DNA of 64,000 bases. Origin: Fulvia fulva (Eukaryota; Ascomycota; Dothideomycetes; Mycosphaerellales; Mycosphaerellaceae). The position numbers and the translations under genes were made by a program. This document shows, piece after piece, positions 55,963 through 64,000 of the stretch; position 1 is the stretch's first letter, and each line of letters starts with the position of its first letter. The notes under the pieces are model-generated. The model did not search any database, had not been told where the DNA came from, and saw nothing but the letters and a program-made list of their open reading frames with translations. The stretch spans positions 4,216,001 through 4,280,000 of the forward strand of contig NC_063013.1 in assembly GCF_020509005.1 (NCBI RefSeq), in the 5' to 3' direction.

Positions 55963-58900
55963 TAGTAGTCTACTACAATCTTCTTCTACTACTAGAGATG
56001 TCTAATATAGTAACATATAACATTAATATGCTTTGACCTTTTATGTATATAGGCATCTTTAATAAGTATTAAAGCGGCTTAGTTGTTACCTATAAGCTTA
56101 ACTAGCCTTAGCTCGTTAATAGTGCCCTTGCTTACCCTTATACTCGGCTAGAAAGAGCTCTTTCCTACTAGTTCTAGGCACCCCATTTCCCTAAGGACAG
56201 TAGTAAGAAATTGTGACTACTTTACGGCTACGTTTATAGCTATAAACTCAGCTTCTATTATTAATATTATAACAGACTTCTACTTCCTACTTACCTAGGA
56301 CATAGGTAATCTATAAAGGAACTATATATATCCTAGAATTGAGACTCTATCTACTTTGTCTATAGCGTAGTTAGAGTCCGAGTATCCCTAGAGATTGCCC
56401 CCTCCCTTTCTATATATAAGACCTAGGTCTAGGTACGACCGTAGGTATCGGGAGAGCTTCTTTAAAGACTTTATATACTACTACGAGGGATCAGTAATAT
56501 ATAAGCTAATTCTTCTAAGGGGGTATACTAAGTCTGGCCTTGTTATTGTCATTAGCTACATCTAGGTACTATTATAGCTCTAGTAATCCTGTTTGTTACA
56601 CCTCTTATCTATAGGAGCCGTAGGTACTAAACGCTCGTAGCTCTCTATAGGTAAGTAGGTTAGCGTAGCCTTCTCTCTAGCTATGTTCATCTTGGCTAAG
56701 TTAGCGTAGACATAGTGTCCTTAATTAAGCTTTAAAGTGCCTTAGGACCTGTCTCTTATAATTCTTATTCTAAAAATCTTCGTAGGTTTACTAAGATCTT
56801 TAATCTTAAACACTTTTCTAAGCTTAGCCTTAAACCACTGAACATCTTATAGCTTTGGAGCTATAATAGGTATATCATCTATATAGGTAAGGACTATAAG
56901 GTCTCTATCCGTATAGATAAGTAGGTATAGATCTACCTAGGACTAGGTACATCTAATTTTCTCTAGCTTCGTAATATAGAGGTTGTTCTAGTCTCTAGCT
57001 ACTTGCTTAAGCCTATAAAGGCTTCGTAGGACCTTAAATACTATATTTAGAGGTACTTCAACTCCTAGGGGCAGGATTATATAGATGTCTTTAAGAAGGC
57101 TACTTTAGGTAAAAGCATTATTTATATCTACTAGGTGTATCTCGAGATCTCTCTTATATGCTACTACTATAAATACTCCGAGAGTATTATGTCTAATAGT
57201 TAGTATAAAGGTCTCTTTGAAGTCAACCCTATATTTCTATAAAAACCTTCTTATAATTTATATTGCCTTGAACTTCTTAATAGCTCTACTAATCATTCTT
57301 TTTATATTCAAGACCTACCTAGAAGTAATTAGATTCGTACCCTTTGGCGGTACAACTACTTCCTAGGTATTGTTACTTACTAAGGTAATAAGTTCGTTCT
57401 CGATTGCCTCTTTCTATATATATCCCTATTCGGGGTCTACTACAGCTACCTTATAGGACTTTAGGATTAGCACTTCCTACTAATAGGCTATAGCCTACCT
57501 TATAGTAGCAAATGTATATTCTTCTACGTCGTTTAGAATCTCCTCTACCTAGCTTATTGTAGGGTCTAGATAGAACATCTAGGCGATAAGAGCCTTATAG
57601 TATTTAGCCTTATACTCTTTAGATTTATTATCTCCGTCCCCCCTTAACCTCTTATTGCCTATAACCTAAGGTAGCGCTAGGTGTTTAGATAAGTCGAACT
57701 AAACGACATCTTCTTTTTCTTTTATTAGAGTACCCTAATCTCTAAACTTCTAGTATTCCCTAATGTCCTTTAGGAGAGGGGCAAGTTATATAAATAGCGG
57801 TTGCTATAGTATTAATAACTTAGGTAGGTTCTATATAGATCCACCGTTATCGGCCTTTGATAGTGTTAAAACCGCCTTAATATTTTCTCCTAGCCTTCGT
57901 AACGGTGTCTCTAATAATCCCCTATCGGAAAATTTCGCCCTAAAGGGCTTCCTCCTAACAGGATTGCGCTATAGCGCTCGACTCGGCTAGTTAGTAAAGG
58001 TGATACTAAGATCTATATCTTCCCCCTTCTTATTCTTAAACTAGTCGACGTACCTATATACTTTTATAGCTTTTATATCGGAATCCTAGAATAGCTATTA
58101 TTTTGTAGTGTTTTCTAAGTAGCCTATAAACACGGCTTCTTTTCCTCGGTTTATCAACTTATCTCTCCTTAAGCCTTAAGGTTAGGCTCTTAGGTCTATA
58201 TAGACTAGAGCTTTATATTCCTAGACGCGGAAATGGTCGACTAACGGTACTTAGCTAGTAAAGGCTTCTTCTAGTAAAAGAGTAATACTATTAATGATCG
58301 GACTATTAGGCAGTCTGTTTCTAATCATAGTCTGTGCTTATAAAGCTTCTAGCTAGAACTTAACTAGTATAATAGAGTCTTTAAGTATAGCCCGGACTAT
58401 ATTCTTAGAGGCTAGAATTGACCTTTCTATAGGTCTATTTTGAAGAGAGTTGTAGGCATTAGTTATATCTATCTAAGTGCTAAACTCCTTCTCCTACTCT
58501 TTTAGTAAGGCGAGAATTTCCTTTATACTATTACTACGGATCGTAGACAGAAAGTACCTTAACTAACCTTCTAGCTAGACCTTCTAATTCCGTAGGGCTA
58601 TAGGAGCGTCGCTCCTAGCCTTTAAAGGGATTACCTACTTCTTCCTAGAGAAGTTGTCTATAATCTTAAGCTAATATTTATATCCTAGCCTAGAGTTTAC
58701 GCCCTGAAAAGGCCTATAGATATCAATAGAGACAAGGGCTAGCCTTTCTCCTTTTCTCTCTATAGTAGGTCCCTTAAACTTCCTTATATTAGCAAGGGAG
58801 CATACCTTATAACTTCGGTATTTAGAAGGAATAGGGATAGGATCTTTTTTATTAGTAACTCTATAAAGGTTTCTTAGTAGTCCCTTACTAAGGTGTACAC

Positions 58901-60912
58901 ATCTTCTATACTATAGCTCCTACTAATCTTCGGACTTAGTATTAGCTATAGCGGTACCGTTACGTTCTTAAGAGAGTATACTAGTATACTATAGCTTAAG
59001 AATTTCCGAGATCGAGTAGATAAACGGTACTCCTCCTCGAAGTTTAGCCTAGACAACGGGTGTACTAGACAAGGATTTTAGGGTGAAACTAGCTAGTTAG
59101 ATAGTAAACTATTAGCTAAACTAATTCTACGAAACAAGACTAACTCTAAGGCTAGGAATAAATAGGACATTTTCTACGACAATTTACTTTCTAGAAGGAC
59201 TACCTATTACTACACTTCTTATAGATATAGCTTATAGATAGCCACCCCTAACCTCGATCTACTTCCTCTTTTAAAAAGGCTTTAGTGTCCTAAATAGTGA
59301 GTCTTAGTTAGTCATATATAATGAAGTATAAGAGTTAAGTAACTACTCGGACGAGGGGTACTTACCTTTAGCTTCTATAGTAGAAAAGGCAACCTTATCA
59401 ACATCATTATCTTCTAATAGTATCTTAGAGTCTAATACGTCTTCCTAGGTCGTATAGGCCCTTATAGGCTTCTTACTAGAGGAGGCCTTTAGCTTACGGC
59501 TATCCTTTATCTACTTTATAAGGTCTGTTATTACCTTAAGGACATCACAAAGGTTTAGTAATAATGACCTCCTACGAGGTAGTAACGGTTATCTCTTAGT
59601 AGGGTAGGTAACCCTAGCTAGTTTGTCCTTGTTCCTAATAGCCTACTAAGCTATAGAAAGGTATAGGCACTTGCTTATAAAATAGTTACTACCGTAGAGA
59701 TAGTACGTAAGCTTGCCCTAGAAACCCTTCTTAGCGAACATAGCTATCCCTTAATAAATTATTGATTCTTACTTCTCTCTAAGAATTGTAAGAATGTCTT
59801 ATAGTAAGAGATTCACCTAGGTATCAATTATATCGCGAATTGAGCCAAATAAGTCTAGTAGAGCTACTAAGAGTTACTAGATCTTTCTGTCCTTAGTCTT
59901 AATGTCTTAGAACTAAGGCGAGATTAAAACAGCCCTCCTTATAATCAAGATAAGCTCCTACTAGGCGTTATCTATTGACTAGTCCTCTATTATTACGAAA
60001 TTAGTGTATTGCTAAAGCAAACTTCTTCTAGTAGCGAGAAGTCTTTACTTATATTTAGCTTCAGCCTATTTCTATAACTCCTTTATATACCGGATCTTAT
60101 ATATTATCTCTTAATTATCTATCGACAGACAGATATATATCTTATATAGGGCTATTACATTATACCGTCTATACGATGCCTTCCTTATCGCTTAATCTAA
60201 AGGAAGGGATGACTCCGATAATATAGAGGGTGTCGCTATAGATAGGGTTATAGCGGGAATTTCCGTAATAATGTCTTTGAGGACCTAGTTAACCTGCATT
60301 AATACTAGGTATATTCTTGTTAGCTTGAACTATATTTCGTGGTTCTCTCTTATTAGAAGAGGTACTACTCTCTTTCTTATAAACCTAGTCTCGTTCTCTA
60401 TTTTTATAAGTTAAGGGACAGGTTAGCTACCCTTAGGTAAAAGGATATATTCGGTCGTACGCGATCGGATCGAAATGGGATAAACCGAACGCGAGGTTAA
60501 TAGCGGAGAGGATAGCTATTTGCCGGGAAGAGGAGGAAAGTCGGTCGGTAAGGATCGTGTTTCTAAGGCACTGTCTCGTATTAGTACTAAGACACTATAG
60601 CGTAACTCTCTTAGTAGAGGGGGTTTCTAAGACACTACGGCTCTCTTAGAATAAATAGTTATGTCCGGAGAGCGACTCTTCTTAGTAAGCTCGCCTATTT
60701 GTCTAAGGTATTAGTATAGGCTCCCTAACTCGGAGTCTAATAGTGCCTTACTAGGCTCTTTTACGTCTTATATATACCTATAGCACGACTATAACTCCCT
60801 ATATAAGGCGGGTGCGGCCTCTAGTCTGCCTTCCTTTTGTTCTAAAGAGGAATAACTCTAATACGACTTTGTCGAGGGTAAAACACCGAGTTACTAACCC
60901 GGGCTTATAACC
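55963..60912 (-). pseudogene. Gag-Pol polyprotein of copia-4 (RIPed)
   Basis: Minus-strand reading through stops gives RNase H near 56390-56230 (GYSDSNYAID), the RT catalytic box near 56897-56865 (YIDDIPI), and RT near 57160-57100 (EIHLVDINNAF), with PPKGTNLI at about 57355. The integrase lies at about 59000-58400 (SIDIYRPF near 58730) and gag at about 60400-59500. About 60420-60897 is the leader. It belongs to the same clade as copia-1 and copia-3. The short remaining part 53400-53513 lies beyond the chimera. Plus-strand ORF 57763-57990 is a shadow. Confidence 0.8.
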
Positions 60913-61146
60913 TATTAAATAGGTACGAGTTACGTAGTAGTAGAAGACGGCGGATTATACAAAAGACGAAGAAGGACCTAATAGGATAGCGTGTATCTAT
61001 ATATAGTATCGCTAGTATTAGTATAGGTAGATACTAGGTGTCCGGATGTTTACTAGCCTATAGGCTAGTAACCCCTAGTTACGTAATCTAGTTATATAAT
61101 ACACCTATACCTATATACTTGACCTACGGCCTATATGTCCTCAACA
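60913..61146 (-). repeat. 5' LTR of copia-4
   Basis: 234-bp partner of 53166-53399. On the minus strand the PBS follows it directly. Confidence 0.88.
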
Positions 61147-61810
61147 CCCTTCTCTTTTCTACTAGCGCTATAGTATAGCTTATAGAACTAGTATTCGAGC
61201 CTATCTTTATCCTTAATAGGCTAGCCGTAGTTCTAAATAAATAATAAGTAGTTACGGTCTTATAAGGTATAGTAATAGGCCTTTAGTCGCGTCTAATCTA
61301 GCTAATTAAGTAAGTCGTGCTTTCTCTTCCCTAGTACCTTAGATATATCGGCTTTATTACTTACGGTATCGATCTCGATAGTCGGCGCGAACAGATCTTT
61401 AGTATCTAGTACGGTTAAAAGTATACTACTAGTTTTAACTTACTACGAGTTTATAGTATAGTATAGAAAGGTCGTGAAGTTAATGCTTAGAGGTTAAGAT
61501 AGACGCGTCGGAATTAAGAAGTCGGGAAAACTAAAGCGGGAAAGTACGTAACCGTCGGTACGTAATCCGATTAGCTTAGAGATAGGTCCGTACTTCCTAG
61601 AATTCTACCTTCTTAGATTAACGTGACCTTAAATATTATTAATAACACCTGAAAAAACGATATAGACATACTTATAAGGCTTATAAACAAAGGGGAAAAC
61701 ACCGCTTAATTGTTTAAAAATACTAACTAAGCTATAGGCTTCTAACTTATTTACTTATAATAAGGCTTAATTATAAACTTTAGAGGTTATATATTATATA
61801 TATCGAAAAA
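61147..61810 (-). mobile_element. hAT element, 5' part and flank (RIPed, weakly recognisable)
   Basis: This is what remains of the hAT host sequence right of copia-4. No conserved motif is readable and no terminal inverted repeat was found. From about 61620 the sequence is very A+T-rich and may already lie outside the transposon. Confidence 0.35.
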
Positions 61811-64000
61811 CACGACACATTCGAAAGCTCTTATCAAGGCCATTCCAACGGTATACAAAGTAGGCCACTACCTCTAGGACTAAGGGAGTTCTACCTTATT
61901 TAATCTAGATAGCTTAAAGCTCTCTTCACCCTATTTCTTCAGCTCTAAACGCCGCGGAGGTGCCTAGCTACATTAGGCAACTCCTAGGCAATAGTAGCCT
62001 AGGCTACGGTACTAACGGCGTATACGGCCTTATAGGCGAAGCCCCCCTAAGACAACTAGTAGTAACTTATAGAGGACGCAAAAAGTATAGAACTAACGAT
62101 TAGCTCCCTTATCGGTCTCTATAGGTAATAATCACTTAGCTACGTACGGCGCTTATACTATCGTATTACCGAGGGCAATAAGAAATGAGGACGACGTCCT
62201 AGGCGATTAGTAAGGCCACCCGGAATTAACACCCTTATAGCTAGGCATCGGTCGCAGTATCGACACTAGGACCCCGCCTAACGCACCGTATAGTTACGAT
62301 CCGCATTATAGTAAAGGAAGACTAGGCCGAAGTTACGAAGCTATCGAATAAGGAGCTCGCCTAACGAATTAACTAACTAGGGGTAGTCGTAGGAAACTAA
62401 TAGTCTAACGGCACTCTATAGATCTATACTAGCTCTACTACTACTAGGAGGTACCTAGAGGTATAGCTATAGTAGGTATCTAAGCTTACGGCATTAGCGA
62501 AGGTCTTAACGAAACAATTCACGATCCTAGTCTACGATATGCCTAAGGAGTTTGACCTAACTAACTAGGGTCACCTACGCGCTCTCTAAGAGGACAACCC
62601 GGTCACTCTTAACTCTCTAATCTAGAAGGCGACTTGGCTCTATAGGAAATGGCTAGAAGGCAAGAAGGCCTCGGCGCTAATAGTATAGCTATAAGACGTA
62701 AAAGCGGCGGATCTAGCGATAGAACAAGGCCTAGTCTAGCAATATAGCCTTAAGATAGTAGAAAAGCACTCCTTATCCTTTTGTGTCCTCTAATGCTTTA
62801 AATGCTAACAGTATAGACACTAAACCTATACGTGTACAAACAAGTAGGCCTACTCGAACTATATAGAAGACTATATATCTAGGGACTATATATCGACTAC
62901 GAGATAGTACGCAAACTGTCCGGGGCACTACCTATCGTATAGTACGGAATGCCTATAGCGGAAACTAGCGAAAAACAAGGTAATCACAAATAGAACCGTC
63001 GCCCTAAGATTCTACGGCGACCGTAAGGCTAGCCTATACCGGAACTAACTAGCGGCGGTCGGGCATAAGCGCCCTAGGGCCGAGAACGATATAGAGGATA
63101 CGTAACCTAGGGCGTACGGGAGGCCACGTACTCTACTAGCTACGGCGAGGGAATCTAACTAGGCCCGGCTCCCCTTTAGTATATAGCCGATAGGCGTAGA
63201 CTAGGACGTATAGGGCAGTAGGACATAGGACGATATAGAGGAAATAATTATCGATACCGATAACTAGCCTCGACACGCTTAGTATTATCTAGTATAACGT
63301 TAACTATAGTAAGGATATAGTCTAGAACCATTTCCTATACGAGGCGGACCCGCGCGTCTACTACGTCCTTATAATCTAGGAGCTATAGATTAACCCGTAC
63401 TATAAGAGACTAACGACCTATAAGTTACTAGGCTATACGACATACCTACGAGGCGACGGTAGACCCCGTACGTACTTCTATATTAGTAAGGACATACTAG
63501 AATCCGACTAGGAGGTAGTGTACTACGTAGACGAAGAAGGCGGGGGCGATATTACCTCCCTCTACGTAGGTAGCACCTAGATATACAACCTATATATATA
63601 ACCGCTAGCCTCGAGATCTAGCCGCGACCTAGGGGTCTATAGACACCTAGACAGTGCGCTTAAGAGATAAGGGTGCTATATCGTAGTAGGAGACTTCAAT
63701 ATATACTACCCTTCCTAGGAAAGCCTTATATAGCCGTACCCTATAGCCGACGAAGTACTCGACTTAATAGCGAGTAACGCAATTGCCCTTAATACCCTAA
63801 AGGACCTAGGTACCTAGAAGAGAGGGGGACTCTAAGGCACGATCGACCTCTCCTAGATCTTAGATAGCTACTACTATACGGTAACCTACTATAGGATCGA
63901 ACATAAACTAGAGGCGTCGTTAGACTATATGCTAGTCAGGACCTCTATTACGATATAGATATAACGTACACTAGCGAGAACCCCTAAGCTAACCTAGGGA
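61811..64000 (+). mobile_element. LINE family B, copy 3: 5' leader, ORF1 and endonuclease (RIPed, runs off the window)
   Basis: It starts at gacacattcgaaagc and aligns with the reverse complement of the 5' part of 17638-22618. ORF1 is at about 62070-63230 with a knuckle region near 62790-62960. ORF2 starts near 63260 and reads as an APE-type endonuclease (YIVVGDFNIYYPSWES at about 63680; LDYMLVRTSI near 63920). Stops are RIP-type TAGs. The 3' portion lies beyond position 64000. Confidence 0.8.

Larger units (their letters stand above)
53166..61146 (-). mobile_element. Copia-4: RIPed copia element, minus strand
   Basis: Two 234-bp LTRs (53166-53399 and 60913-61146) flank a minus-strand interior that holds the LINE-A/R2 chimera. 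The target duplication is imperfect (ctctt on the left, ccctt on the right). The half-tRNA-Met PBS lies on the minus strand at 60912-60898. Confidence 0.88.

Noticed and set aside
57763..57990. 75-aa plus-strand ORF
   Set aside because: It lies antisense to copia-4 pol in RIPed DNA, and no domain is seen.
1..64000. CRISPR arrays, bacterial operons, rRNA or tRNA genes
   Set aside because: There are no direct-repeat/spacer arrays or RNA gene signatures. All recognisable sequence is eukaryotic transposon DNA.

Overview
The window is almost entirely transposable-element DNA from a filamentous ascomycete (Pezizomycotina). I found no host gene, tRNA gene, rRNA gene or CRISPR array. The evidence is the mix of Ty3/gypsy, Ty1/copia, Tad-type LINE and hAT elements, together with saturating repeat-induced point mutation (RIP). 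In most of the window CpA and TpG have been replaced by TpA, CpG is kept, and CTAG and TAG stops are everywhere. Species cannot be fixed from the sequence; a Sordariomycete-type plant-associated fungus would fit.

Layout: (1) 1-2281, 9244-11041 and 13837-13919 are pieces of one RIP-degraded plus-strand LINE (family C). It is split by an intact chromodomain gypsy element (gypsy-1, 2282-9243, TSD cctat) and by an un-RIPed, 5'-truncated minus-strand LINE (family A, 11042-13822). (2) 13920-24183 is a RIPed gypsy element (gypsy-2, 519-bp LTRs) carrying a nearly full-length RIPed minus-strand LINE (family B, 17638-22618). (3) 24184-24281 and 29902 to about 32070 are a RIPed copia element (copia-2), split by an intact young copia element (copia-1, 24282-29896, TSD gaaga). 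(4) About 32075-32990 is a minus-strand gypsy pol fragment with two RIP-type stops. (5) About 33030-35291, 52978-53165 and 61147 to about 61800 are pieces of a minus-strand hAT transposase. The hAT holds a solo LTR (33643-33970), gypsy-3 (35292-52972) and copia-4 (53166-61146). Gypsy-3 holds a family-A LINE (37839-40083) and copia-3 (43260-51209). The 5' LTR of copia-3 holds a LINE-B/R2 chimera (43501-45936). Copia-4 holds a second chimera, LINE-A/R2 (53526-55950). (6) 61811-64000 is the 5' part of another family-B LINE that runs off the window.

Functionally the window is a nested repeat graveyard with a few young, apparently competent insertions on top. Gypsy-1 has gag, a G_GGA_AAA -1 frameshift site, a pol with a terminal chromodomain, a self-complementary leader like the Tf1 self-primer, and an antisense ORF with a Zn(II)2Cys6-type cluster. 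Copia-1 has one intact polyprotein and a primer-binding site matching an internal (half) initiator-Met tRNA.

The most unusual feature is a roughly 0.9-1.1 kb module without a long ORF, called R2 here. It sits at the 5' end of two independent LINE insertions from two different LINE families, each with its own target-site duplication. R2 ends at the same 5' base in both but joins the LINE at different points. This is the signature of template-switch chimeras and recalls the WEIRD/MGL fusion (MINE) described in the rice blast fungus.
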